A stretch of 64,000 nt of DNA, from the NCBI RefSeq assembly GCF_001046635.1, contig NZ_KQ130457.1, positions 67,641 through 131,640 on the forward strand, in the 5' to 3' direction. The notes beneath the pieces are model-generated. The model worked only from the letters and a program-made list of their open reading frames with translations, did no database searches and was not told the DNA's origin. Positions 33,859 through 42,772 of the stretch are shown here, piece after piece (position 1 is the stretch's first letter; every line of letters begins with the position of its first letter). The position numbers were made by a program, and so were the translations under genes. The stretch comes from Novosphingobium barchaimii LL02. Its GTDB lineage: Bacteria > Pseudomonadota > Alphaproteobacteria > Sphingomonadales > Sphingomonadaceae.

Positions 33859-34491
33859 ATGGGATTATCAGAGTTTGATCCCGCCGCTCGCGAGCGGGTA
33901 TCTTGGAACGCTGGGCGTAAAGTTGGAGCAAAGCGAGCGCTCAATCACCGTCAGATATGGGCGATCCGTTTCTTTCTCGATCAACATGGGAGGGTCCGCG
34001 ACCGGGCCCTCTTTGACCTCGCTATGGACAGCAAACTTCGCGGATGCGATCTGGTGAAAATCAGGATCAGTGATATCGTTTGTGATCGGAAAATTCGAAC
34101 ACGGGTCACGGTCGTACAGCAAAAGACCGGCAGACCAGTTCAGTTTGAACTGATGACTGATGCTCGCGCCAGCCTGCTCAAATGGCTGGAACTGAGAGGT
34201 GGATCCTTGGAGGATTTTGCATTTCCTAGCCGTACCGATCACGCGGCCCACATAAGCATCAGGCAATATGCTTGCCTTGTTGACGAATGGGTCACGGGGA
34301 TCGGACTTCCCGGCGAAGATGATGGCACCCACTCTCTGCGCCGAACCAAGGCGTCGATCATCTACAAGGCGACTGGAAATCTCCGCGCTGTCCAGATTTT
34401 GCTTGGGCACACGAAGATCGAAAGCACGGTCAGATACCTCGGCGTGGACGTGCAGGACGCTTTGACTCTCGCAGAGGGTACTGAAATCTGA
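33859..34491 (+). CDS. Tyrosine recombinase (right, complete copy)
   Basis: A 210-residue integrase-family catalytic-domain protein. Catalytic residues are Arg61 (SKLRGCD), Lys89 (QQKTGR), His158 and Arg161 (HSLRR), His184 (LLGHTK) and Tyr193 (VRYLG). It lacks a large core-binding domain, typical of the small stand-alone integrases common in proteobacterial genomes. The ATG at 33859 follows a GGAGATG stretch. A near-identical truncated copy lies 10283 bases to the left, and a bulged hairpin follows its stop. Confidence 0.9.
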   Translation: MGLSEFDPAARERVSWNAGRKVGAKRALNHRQIWAIRFFLDQHGRVRDRALFDLAMDSKLRGCDLVKIRISDIVCDRKIRTRVTVVQQKTGRPVQFELMTDARASLLKWLELRGGSLEDFAFPSRTDHAAHISIRQYACLVDEWVTGIGLPGEDDGTHSLRRTKASIIYKATGNLRAVQILLGHTKIESTVRYLGVDVQDALTLAEGTEI

Positions 34492-34495
34492 GATT

Positions 34496-34529
34496 GACGT
34501 GGGTCCTTGCCGTTGCAAGGCCCTACGTC
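34496..34529. repeat. Bulged stem-loop after right recombinase copy
   Basis: GACGT-GGG-T-CCTTGC pairs with GCAAGG-CCC-T-ACGTC around a CGTT loop, giving 14 base pairs with one unpaired T on each arm. The left recombinase copy has the same CCTTGC-CGTT-GCAAGG core with another flank that is again complementary. It resembles a folded recombination site or a structured terminator. Confidence 0.7.
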
Positions 34530-34560
34530 TCACAGCGTGGGAAGTCTTTCGGCGGCTTCT

Positions 34561-35644
34561 TCATGCGCCGACCAGATCTCTGAGCAACATCTCCACCCGG
34601 TCCCAACGATAGTGCAGCGGCGCGCAGATCGGATGGTGATCATTGTCCCAGTCCGCGCGCTGATCGACGCTGAATTGGGTGAGCGACAGCCGCGCGCGAC
34701 GGTCTTCCGGCTGATCTCGGCGTTCCGATAGACCTCCTCAATCCGCATAGGATCGCTGTGCCCGGCACGGATCCACGAGAGAGTATCGCGCAGGGCGATT
34801 GATACGACGGGGGAGAACTCGCTCTTGTCGTGCATGTCCTCGAGAAAGGCCGTCCAGTCGAGCCGGCTGGCCTGGGTCCGCCACCGCTCGAGCACCTGCG
34901 GCAGCGCGTCGCACTGCGTGGCGGTCCGCTTGCTGCCGTCGACGGTCTCACACAGTGTCTCGACCTGTGCGGCATAGACCGCACGGCCAATTGCCGCCAA
35001 AGCGGCTGCGTGCCCCGAGCGTTCTAGAGCCGGTCGCTCGGTCTCGGCGAGGTCACGGATCTGGGAGCTCCACGCGGCGCGGCTCAACGACACGTCGTGC
35101 CCTACCAGAAGCGAGAATATCGAGCGCGCGCCCGGGTTCTTTGGCGAGGTGAGGCTGCGCAACCGCTTCGCCAGGAACTTTTCTCCTTCGCGGTAAGATC
35201 GAACCTAAGCGTCCCTTCGCCAGTCTTGTTTCAGTCCTCGGGCGGTTCGGGACACACGAAGGGCCAAGACGTGCCATTCAGTGGCGTCCCCTCGTCATCC
35301 TTAAACGGGCCGCCGGGCGTTCCGGTAACGATGCGCTCGACCTGATAGCGGCTGAGCGGCCCGGTCCCTCCTGCTCGCGCAACAAGCCCCCAGCGTTGCA
35401 GCGCCCCTCCAAATACCTGGCTTGGACGCTGATCGACCGGCGACGGATAGTTCCCGCTTCCGATTACGCCGGCCGTTTCGTTGATCAGCCGTCCCGTCAG
35501 CAGATACTCGCGACGCTTCATGTTGTCCTGGGTCCGCCTGCCCTTGGCGGGCTTGGCCTGCTTATCGCGGTAGAGCCACGGCACGAACAGGGCGTAGCGC
35601 AGCCGGGTGTGCAGGAGCCGCCGGTCTCCGACGCTGCCATTCAT
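34561..35644 (-). pseudogene. Degenerate DUF6361-like gene
   Basis: Homology to one protein is split over frames. The first part (35644 downward) reads LLHTRLRYALFVPWLYRDK, QRWGLVARAGGTG and stops at TGA (35231-35233) where a Trp is expected. The sequence then continues TGEGTLRFDLTAKEK, shifts frame near 35180 to FLAKRLRSLTSPKNPGA and SIFSLLVGHDVSL. It shifts again near 34700, ending PLHYRWDRVEMLLRDLVGA. At least one nonsense and two frameshift changes are visible. Family assignment to DUF6361 is from memory of its N-terminal TRxRYxxFVPW motif, so moderate. Confidence 0.6.
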
Positions 35645-35788
35645 CGATCACCACGACTTCCCAAAACCGGCCGCTAATGGAATGCGCAACCGTCCCGTTT
35701 CTCCGTCTCCGGTACGACATTTCGGGAAAGCACAATCGGGAACAGGTTTCGAGACAGGCCGCCTGCCATCCGGGTGCCTGCCGCGCCG

Positions 35789-36855
35789 TCACCGGCCGTC
35801 CCGTTGGAGGTTCCCAATCGGGAATGACGCAGCTCCACTGTTATCAGCCCGCCCGCGAACAAGTTTGAAAAGCTCGACGACGCTGGTGGGGGCGTCAGCG
35901 CCGAAGAACACTTCTAGGTTCCGAGAGGATAGGTGTGCGACGGGGCTGCTTCGGGCGAACAGCGCCGCTTCATATGTGGCGAGGCCGGCGCTGGGGCGGT
36001 CGGGATTTGCCGCGATCCATCGGGCAAGTTCGGCGCCGTCCAGCATGGCTAGATTGGCCCCCCTCTCCGGCGAATGGTGACATAAGATGCGCCGCATCCC
36101 CGACCAGCGTCACACCTGGACGTGCTGACCATCGCAGATCGGCGGGAAGCGTATAGATCGGTCGGGGCGTCGGTTCGGCAATGCTGTCCGTGATGCACCG
36201 AACAAGATGGCTTGCCCAACCCGCGAACTGTTTAGCGACCACTCCCAGACCGGCACGGACCTCCGTGAAGTCGATGGCGCCGATCCACTCCTCCTCCCGG
36301 TTCAGAGCAACATAGCCCGACATGCTGTCATCTGCGTTCCGATGCGCCAGGATGCCCTGTCCAGGTGCCACCGCCATTAGCGTCCCGGTGCCGATCGCCG
36401 CAAAAGTTGCCGCATGCTGGTCGTCCGCAGCAAGCCCGATCTCAAGGAAGCATGTGCCTGAATAGACGGGCCTCACATCGGTCAGGAGCGGCCTGACCTT
36501 CGACCATGCTCCATCAGCGCCGACGACCAGGTCGGCCGTGGCGACGGGGCCATCGCCGAAGTCGATCGCATGCCGGCCCTCGCCCAGCGGAATGATAGCG
36601 GCGACCTTGCGCCCCCAGTGGATCGAGCTGTCGGGGAGCGAGCCTATGAGCATCGCGCGCAGCGCCCCCCGGTCGACCTCCGGCCTCGATAACGACGGCT
36701 CGCCGGCATAGTCGAACAGGATGGTCCCATTCCTGTCCATAACGCGCTTAGCGTCCTCGCCCGGCCGGACGAGCTCCAGAAAGTCGTTGTACAGCCCGGC
36801 GGCTGCGATCGCGCGTTGGCCGGTCTCGGCGTGGATGTCGAGCAGCCCGCTTTGT
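35789..36855 (-). pseudogene. Tet(X)-like flavin monooxygenase remnant
   Basis: A class A FAD monooxygenase close to the Tet(X) type: GLLDIHAETGQRAIAAAGLY, RPEVDRGALRAML, TADLVVGADGAWSKVRP, ARPGVTLVGDAAHLMSPFAG. After FAGEG the frame changes near 36065, continuing ANLAMLDGAELARWIAA and SRNLEVFF to 35789. The N-terminal FAD-binding GxGxxG segment (about 40 residues) is missing, replaced by the transposase remnant. Broken at both ends, so presumably inactive; the substrate of the parent cannot be assumed to be tetracycline. Confidence 0.75.
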
Positions 36856-37440
36856 CTCCTTGCATTCGGCGAGGCTTTGTTCGACCCGCGCTTGCGGAAC
36901 GTCGCTGGCCTCACGATCGGCACGATCGAGGGCTGCAAGCTAGCGCTCGATGCTGGCCTCAACCTGCTCGATCCGCTTGGCCACCTTATGTTCTGTGTAG
37001 TTGCGATCCCGGTTTTTTACCGCTTTGAACTTGCTGCCGTCGATCGCGACGGTCGCCTGTCCGAACAGGCTCAACTGTCGGCACAGAGCCACAAACTGGC
37101 CGCACACCGCCCGGATTGCCGCACCATTATCCCGTCGAAAGTTGGCAATGATCTTAAAGTCCGGTGCCAACCGACCGGTCAGCCACATCAACTCGGCATT
37201 GCGCTGCGCTTCACGCTCCAGGCGCCGGCTCGACTGGATCCGGTTCAGATAGCCGTAAAGATAGATCTTGAGCATCGTCGAAGGATGATATGCCGGCCGC
37301 CCGGTATGCGCTGGTGTCGCGCCGGCAAATCCAATTGCCACCAGATCCAGCTCGTCGATGAACGCCTCAACGACCCGAACCGGGTTATCTTCAGCTACAT
37401 AATCATCGAGCGATGCCGGCAGCAAAAAATCCATTTATCG
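36855..37440 (-). mobile_element. IS1182-type transposase remnant
   Basis: The minus-strand frame 37434-36940 encodes LLPASLDDYVAEDNPVRVVE, HTGRPAYHPSTMLKIYLYGY, RRLEREAQRNAELMWLTGRL, VAIDGSKFKAVKNRDRNYT, the N-terminal half of an IS1182/IS1380-like DDE transposase. A TAG at 36940-36942 interrupts ASIER, after which LAALDRADREASD continues in frame to about 36855. There it joins the Tet(X)-like gene. The catalytic C-terminal half is absent, and no terminal repeats were found. Confidence 0.75.
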
Positions 37441-37446
37441 CTGTGA

Positions 37447-38667
37447 TCATGCCGCCAGCACGGGCCGAGCCTGTCCCGACGGCATCAGCCAGATCGCCAT
37501 TGCCCCGGTAATCACCATCGGGATCGTGGCGATCAGGAATATATTGTATGTACCGTAAGCAGAATAGAGTGAGGATGACAGCAGCGGACCGAGGCTGGCA
37601 CTGATGGCAAAAGCCGCGGTCGCCACAGCATAGACCGAAGCGAACATGGTTTCGGGAAAACGCCGGGCCGCGGTATAGGCGAGGATGTCGTTCTCGGCGC
37701 CGCCAGCGATCCCCAGCAACGCGGCTGCGGCAATCGCGACGGTCAATGATCCGTCTATTTGCAGGAGCATCAGCGTGGCCGGGATCGGCAGCAGGAACAC
37801 GACGACGCCCAGCGTTCTGGCGGACATCCGGTCCAGCAAGATTCCTACCAGAACCCGTCCGACCAGCGAGCTTAGCCCGAAGACCGAAACGACACCTGCT
37901 GACGCAGCCAGGCCGATGCCGGATAGCGTCAGCATCGGGATCAGCATGATGAAGAGCCCATAGGAGGCGCAGGCGTAGATCCCGCCAGCCAACGCCAGGC
38001 AGCAGAACGTCCGTGACAGCAGATTTTCGCGCAGAACGCGCGCCGGCATGCTAGTTCGCACTACAACCGTGACGGTTTGCCGCGTTCGGTTCAGCACCGC
38101 GAAAACCAGCACCAGCATCGGGATCGCCCAGGTCGCGCCCAGTGCAAGATAGGCCCACCTCCAACCTAATGCCTGGACATATGTGGTTGCCAGCAAGGGC
38201 ATGACTGCGGTCGACAGGCCGATGCCGGCCAGCGCGATAGCGAGCGCCAGCCCGCGCGAGGCGCGAAATTCCTCGACCACCGGCTTGAGCCACACGGGTA
38301 TGCAGATGCACGCCAGCCCAATCGCGTTGATCGCGCACAGCCCCCACCATTGCCACACCGAACCCGTTGCAGTGCCGAACAGCCCCAGGGTCAGCGCATA
38401 AGGCCCGATGCCGATCAGCAGCAACCGGCGTGCGCCGATCCGGTCGGCAATGCGCCCGGCGATAGGAATTGCTATCAAGCCTACCAGAATCTGGACCATG
38501 AACGATGCGGTAAAGGCGATCTGGCTCAACCCCAGATCGCTGGTGACCGGTTTCAGAAACACACCGATGGTAGTTGGCATTAGCGTCGATCCCGCGATCC
38601 CCAGCATGGCGATCAACGGGACGGGCCAACTCGTCTTCCATTCCTCGGCGGGGCTGCAGTCCGTCAT
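37447..38667 (-). CDS. MFS transporter
   Basis: A 406-residue major facilitator protein from the ATG at 38667 (MTDCSPAEEWKTSWP), with about 12 membrane segments. The MFS loop signature GRIADRIGARRLLLIG is present near residue 70, and GRVLVGILLDRMSARTLG in the second half. It is probably a monocarboxylate- or aromatic-acid-type carrier. It is the last gene of the minus-strand aco-like unit, 76 bases after the SDR, and ends at the IS remnant. Likely brings the substrate or exports a product of the dehydrogenase complex. Confidence 0.87.
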   Translation of the reverse strand: MTDCSPAEEWKTSWPVPLIAMLGIAGSTLMPTTIGVFLKPVTSDLGLSQIAFTASFMVQILVGLIAIPIAGRIADRIGARRLLLIGIGPYALTLGLFGTATGSVWQWWGLCAINAIGLACICIPVWLKPVVEEFRASRGLALAIALAGIGLSTAVMPLLATTYVQALGWRWAYLALGATWAIPMLVLVFAVLNRTRQTVTVVVRTSMPARVLRENLLSRTFCCLALAGGIYACASYGLFIMLIPMLTLSGIGLAASAGVVSVFGLSSLVGRVLVGILLDRMSARTLGVVVFLLPIPATLMLLQIDGSLTVAIAAAALLGIAGGAENDILAYTAARRFPETMFASVYAVATAAFAISASLGPLLSSSLYSAYGTYNIFLIATIPMVITGAMAIWLMPSGQARPVLAA

Positions 38668-38743
38668 ATCTGTGTTCCATTCAGGCAAGGCAAGGTTGTG
38701 CGGTGCGGCAGGCACCATTCAGCATGGCTGCCGGCGTTGAAAC

Positions 38744-39526
38744 TCAGTTGAACAATGTCCCGCCATCGACGTTGATCGTCTGCCCTACGACATATTCAGC
38801 GCCTTCGCCTGCCAGAAACAGCGCCGCGCCCACCATATCGCCCGGATCGGCAAGGCGGCCCTTGGCGACCTGCTGGACGATCCCGTCGTTGAATTCCTCG
38901 GCGGCGATGGCAGCGGACCCGGCCACCGCCATCGCCTGTATTTCGCGCCACATGGCTGTCTGCACGAAGCCTGGAGCGATGGCATTTACACAGATGTTGT
39001 GCGGCGCCAGTGCTTGGCCGGCTGATTGGGTGATGCTGATCACGGCAGCTTTGCTCGCCGAATACTGGACCGACGTGCCGATCCCTTGTCGCCCCGCGAT
39101 CGACGCCAGATTGATGATTCGCCCAGACCGGCCGGCGGCGATCATTGCGCGCGCGCTGGCTTGCAGCATGAAGAACAGCCCGGTAACGTTGATGTCGAAC
39201 ACCGACTGGAAGCTGTCGGGCGTGACGTCGAGCAGAGGTTGCGCCTGCAGAATGCCGGCACCGTTGACGAGGATATCCAGCCCGCCGTCGAACGATGTTG
39301 CCATGCTGACCGCGGCATCCCGGTCGGCTTGGCTCGTAATATCGCAGCGCAAAGCCTCGGCCTGCCCGCCTGCCGACCGGATCGCGGCGGCGGTCGCCTC
39401 TGCCGCCTCGCCGTTGCGGTCGGCGCAGACGATCCTCGCGCCCTGTTCGGCATAGGCATGGGCGATTTCGCGGCTGATTCCGCTGGCAGCGCCGGTGACA
39501 AGTGCGATTTTGCCGGTGAGCGTCAT
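38744..39526 (-). CDS. Short-chain dehydrogenase/reductase
   Basis: A 260-residue classical SDR: TGAASGIS nucleotide motif, NGAG, and an intact catalytic Ser-Tyr-Lys set (NLASIAG, then YSASK near residue 155). The overall pattern resembles acetoin/diacetyl reductases and 3-hydroxybutyrate-type dehydrogenases. Start overlaps the E2 gene stop (ATGA), so it is translationally coupled to the dehydrogenase complex. It probably converts an alcohol form of the substrate to the ketol or diketone acted on by the complex; the substrate is inferred. Confidence 0.88.
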   Translation of the reverse strand: MTLTGKIALVTGAASGISREIAHAYAEQGARIVCADRNGEAAEATAAAIRSAGGQAEALRCDITSQADRDAAVSMATSFDGGLDILVNGAGILQAQPLLDVTPDSFQSVFDINVTGLFFMLQASARAMIAAGRSGRIINLASIAGRQGIGTSVQYSASKAAVISITQSAGQALAPHNICVNAIAPGFVQTAMWREIQAMAVAGSAAIAAEEFNDGIVQQVAKGRLADPGDMVGAALFLAGEGAEYVVGQTINVDGGTLFN

Positions 39527-40692
39527 GCGGCATTCCCAGGGGCTGCAGCGCTGTGCTGGCCGACATGGGCGGCTACACGGGCATTGATCGTGTCCGCCGC
39601 TTCAAGGTGCGGCATGTGGCCCGCCGTGGCGATGTCGAGTGTTTCGAACCCGGCCGCCGCCGTATCCGCATCGCTCCAGATTGCTTCGTCCGCCGTGACC
39701 ACTTCATCCTGGCCGCCACGGATCAGGAGCGCGCTGGCTCCGATCCCGCGCCACCAGGCGGTTGCGCTTGAATCTGCGCGATCGACGTGGAAATTGGCGG
39801 CATCTATCGCGGCAAGCGCGGGCATGACCCCGTCGAGCCGTTTGTAGCGAAGCAAGGCTTCGGCCATGTCGCGTGTGGCCAGCGTCTTGTCGGCAAACAG
39901 CATCGCGGTGGCGCTCATCAATTCGGAGCGGCGCCGGGCACCCAGGAAGCCTTCGATATAGGCCTGGGAAACGCGACCAAGGTCAGCTGGCGCGAGAGCG
40001 GTGAACGAGCGGACCCGTCCCGGATCGGCCTGCGCGACATGGCGCGCGACGATTGCGCCAAAGCTGTGGGCGACCAGATGAACCGGGCCTGGTGCGATGG
40101 CATCGAGCAAATTGCCCAAGACGGTCGCCAGCCAACTGGCTGAACCATCGCCGACAGCCTTGCCCGATGCGCCGTGTCCCGGAAGGTCCAGTGCGATGAC
40201 GCGATGTTGCCGGGACCAGGCCGGCTGATTGAACATCCAGCTTTCGAGGTCACCGCCAAAGCCATGGATCAGGACGATGGTTTCATCGCCCGACCCGGTG
40301 TCGAGATAGCGGATGCGCGTGGTTCCGCCATGGTTGCTGGCCACGTCGATGGTCGATGGTTCGGCTGCTGCAATCGAGGTGATGCCGCTTTGTGTGCCGA
40401 TATCGGGCCGTTCGGCAACAAGGCGGTCGATGTCCGCATCGGATGCATCTGCGGGGCCGATCACTGCCAGCGGGGTGCCGCACTTAGCAGTGGTGCCGGG
40501 CGCAACCAGCACCCGCCGGACGACGCCTGACGCCGATGCCTCGATCGTGTTGGTGATCTTGGTCGTTTCCACATCGATCAGGTCTTCTCCTGCAGCGACC
40601 GTCTCACCCTGTTGCCGGTGCCAGGCGACCAGCGTGCCTTCTTCCATCGACAGGCCCCATTTGGGCATGGTGACAAGATGCAAACCGGTCAT
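39523..40692 (-). CDS. acoC: AcoC-like E2: lipoyl domain fused to alpha/beta hydrolase
   Basis: A 389-residue protein with an N-terminal lipoyl domain (MPKWGLSMEEGTLVAW, lipoyl Lys45 in ETTKITN) followed by an alpha/beta hydrolase fold: VLIHGFGGDLESW, LDLPGHGAS, HLVAHSFGAIVARHV (nucleophile Ser) and TAGHMPHLEA (His). There is no clear E3-binding or classical CAT domain. This lipoyl-hydrolase design is the one known for AcoC of Gram-negative acetoin dehydrogenase complexes, which transfers an acetyl group to CoA. It overlaps the flanking genes by 4 bases on each side. Confidence 0.86.
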   Translation of the reverse strand: MTGLHLVTMPKWGLSMEEGTLVAWHRQQGETVAAGEDLIDVETTKITNTIEASASGVVRRVLVAPGTTAKCGTPLAVIGPADASDADIDRLVAERPDIGTQSGITSIAAAEPSTIDVASNHGGTTRIRYLDTGSGDETIVLIHGFGGDLESWMFNQPAWSRQHRVIALDLPGHGASGKAVGDGSASWLATVLGNLLDAIAPGPVHLVAHSFGAIVARHVAQADPGRVRSFTALAPADLGRVSQAYIEGFLGARRRSELMSATAMLFADKTLATRDMAEALLRYKRLDGVMPALAAIDAANFHVDRADSSATAWWRGIGASALLIRGGQDEVVTADEAIWSDADTAAAGFETLDIATAGHMPHLEAADTINARVAAHVGQHSAAAPGNAA

Positions 40693-41705
40693 CGCATGAT
40701 CTCGCGCACGACTTCGGCTACGCGCGCGGGCGAGGGGATATAGGCCGCCTCTAGACTGGGCGCGAACGGCACCGGGGTATGGGGCGCGGTGACCGTACGG
40801 ATCGGCGCCTTGAGGCTGTGAAACGCATGTTCAGCCACCAGTGCAGCGATATCGACCGCAAGTCCGCAGCGCGGGTTGCCTTCGTCCACCACCACCAGCC
40901 GACCTGTCCGGCGGACCGATTCCAGAATGCTTTCCTCATCGAGCGGCGAGGTGGTGCGCGGATCGATCAGCTCGACCGAAATGCCCTCCCGCTCCAGAAC
41001 GTCCGCAGCCTGCGCCGCGATATGGACCATCCTGGAAAATGCGACGATGGTCACGTCATCGCCTTCACGCACGAAATTCGCCTCGCCAAAACGGATGGCA
41101 TAAGGTTCGGACGGCACCTCGTCGGCCAAATCATAGAGCATCTTGTGTTCGAAGAAGATCACCGGATCGTCGTCGCGGATCGCCTGGATCAGCAGGCCTT
41201 TAGCGTCATAGGCGTTGGACGGCATCACCACCTTCAGGCCGGGAACATGGGTGAAGATCGAATGCGGGCTTTGAGAATGCTGCGCCGCTGCGCTGTAGCC
41301 GGCCCCGATCATCGAGCGGATGACAAGGGGCGTGCGGGCATGGCCACCGAACATATAGCGGAACTTGGCAGCCTGATTATAAATCTGGTCGAAGCAGACG
41401 CCAAAGAAATCCGCAAACATCAGCTCGGCGACCGGGCGCAGGCCCGTTACCGCCGCACCGGCTGCCATGCCCATGATCGCGCTTTCAGAAATCGGCGTAT
41501 CAATCACGCGCGACCGGCCAAACCTTGGCAGCAGACCCTTGGTGACGCCAAGGACGCCGCCAAATGCATCTTCGACACCGCTGCTGCCGCCTTCGCCGCC
41601 TGCAACGTCTTCACCGATGATGACGATATCGGGGTCGCGCCCCATTTCCTGCACCAGTGCTTCGTTGATGGCTTCGCGGACTGTTTTGCGGGGCATGATT
41701 TTCAC
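40689..41705 (-). CDS. acoB: Thiamine-dependent dehydrogenase E1 beta subunit (AcoB-like)
   Basis: A 338-residue E1-beta. Motifs: EDVAGGEGGSSG near residue 33, RVIDTPISESAIMGMAAGAA, FGGHARTPLVIRSM, QHSQSPHSIFTHVPGLKVVM and RLVVVDEGNPR. The GTG at 41705 overlaps the E1-alpha stop, and an ATG 9 bases on is an alternative. With the alpha subunit it forms an alpha2-beta2 thiamine diphosphate enzyme cleaving a ketol or 2-oxo acid and passing the acyl group to E2. Confidence 0.92.
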   Translation of the reverse strand: MKIMPRKTVREAINEALVQEMGRDPDIVIIGEDVAGGEGGSSGVEDAFGGVLGVTKGLLPRFGRSRVIDTPISESAIMGMAAGAAVTGLRPVAELMFADFFGVCFDQIYNQAAKFRYMFGGHARTPLVIRSMIGAGYSAAAQHSQSPHSIFTHVPGLKVVMPSNAYDAKGLLIQAIRDDDPVIFFEHKMLYDLADEVPSEPYAIRFGEANFVREGDDVTIVAFSRMVHIAAQAADVLEREGISVELIDPRTTSPLDEESILESVRRTGRLVVVDEGNPRCGLAVDIAALVAEHAFHSLKAPIRTVTAPHTPVPFAPSLEAAYIPSPARVAEVVREIMR

Positions 41706-42673
41706 CGATACGAGATGTAGACGTCGGCCAGAAGATCGGCTTCGTCGGGGATGGGGGCGGCGCGGGCAAAGGCGACCGCTTCGTCGATTTCGGCGGCGAC
41801 ATCGCGGTCGAGGGCATCGAATTGTTCGGCATCGAACACACCGGCGTCGATCAGGCGCCGCCGGATCAGCGTCAAAGGATCGGCATCGCGGCGCAGCACG
41901 TCGACTTCGCCATTGGCGCGGTAATGTTGCGGATCGCCGACGAAATGGCCGGTAAAGCGCGGGCAGCGCGTTTCGACGGTGGATGGGCCACCGCCGGCCC
42001 TGGCAAGTGCCACTGCTTCACCAACGGCATCGTGAACGGCAAAAAAATCTGTGCCATCTACCGCGACCGCCGGCATGCCGAACGCTGCGGCGCGTGCGGC
42101 CAGATCATCGGTGCCGCAAGCATAGGAGGCCGCCGTTCCTTCACCGAAACCATTGTTCTCGATAATGAAAATTGCCGGTAGCTTGAGCACGACGGCCATG
42201 TTCATGGCCTCGAACACGGTGCCCTGGTTGGACCCGCCGTCGCCAGTAAATGCCACCGCGACCTTGCCGTTGCGGCGCGTCTTGGCGGTCAGCGCCGCGC
42301 CCAGCACCAGTGGCGGGCTGCCCCCGACAATCGCATTGGCGCCCAGCATGCCCTTTGACAGGTCAGCAATGTGCATCGAGCCCCCCTTGCCGCGGCACAG
42401 GCCATCGCGCTTGCCATAAAGTTCGGCCATCATGGCCTTGAGATCTGCACCCTTTGCGATGCAATGGCCGTGGCCGCGGTGCGTCGATCCGATATAATCG
42501 TCATCGTCGAGGTGCATGCAGGTTCCAACCGCAGAGGCTTCCTGCCCCAGATAGCTGTGGATGAAGCCCGGAATTTCGCCCGAGGAAAATTCAGTGACAA
42601 TGCGCTCTTCGAAATTGCGGATGCGCTGCATGCGCATATAGGCGTCGAGCATGGTGAGGCGGGGAAGCTGCAT
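41702..42673 (-). CDS. acoA: Thiamine-dependent dehydrogenase E1 alpha subunit (AcoA-like)
   Basis: A 323-residue E1-alpha. Motifs: MRMQRIRNFEERI, GEIPGFIHSYLGQEASAVG, YIGSTHRGHGHCIAKG, RGKGGSMHIADLSKGMLGAN. The thiamine diphosphate site GDGGSNQGTVFEAMNMA runs on to ENNGFGEG. The SMHIADLSKGMLGANAIV stretch is typical of the acetoin-dehydrogenase-type branch, though the exact substrate cannot be proved from sequence. First gene after the TonB receptor, 99 bases downstream. No E3 (lipoamide dehydrogenase) gene lies in the window, so a chromosomal E3 would be shared. Confidence 0.92.
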   Translation of the reverse strand: MQLPRLTMLDAYMRMQRIRNFEERIVTEFSSGEIPGFIHSYLGQEASAVGTCMHLDDDDYIGSTHRGHGHCIAKGADLKAMMAELYGKRDGLCRGKGGSMHIADLSKGMLGANAIVGGSPPLVLGAALTAKTRRNGKVAVAFTGDGGSNQGTVFEAMNMAVVLKLPAIFIIENNGFGEGTAASYACGTDDLAARAAAFGMPAVAVDGTDFFAVHDAVGEAVALARAGGGPSTVETRCPRFTGHFVGDPQHYRANGEVDVLRRDADPLTLIRRRLIDAGVFDAEQFDALDRDVAAEIDEAVAFARAAPIPDEADLLADVYISYR

Positions 42674-42772
42674 TGGGTTCTACCTTTGCAAAGGACAGAG
42701 GGCGGGAGTGGCTCGGGTAGGGAAGCGCCGTGTTGCGGGATGATGCCGTGACCGGATGCTGCGCCATTTTTA

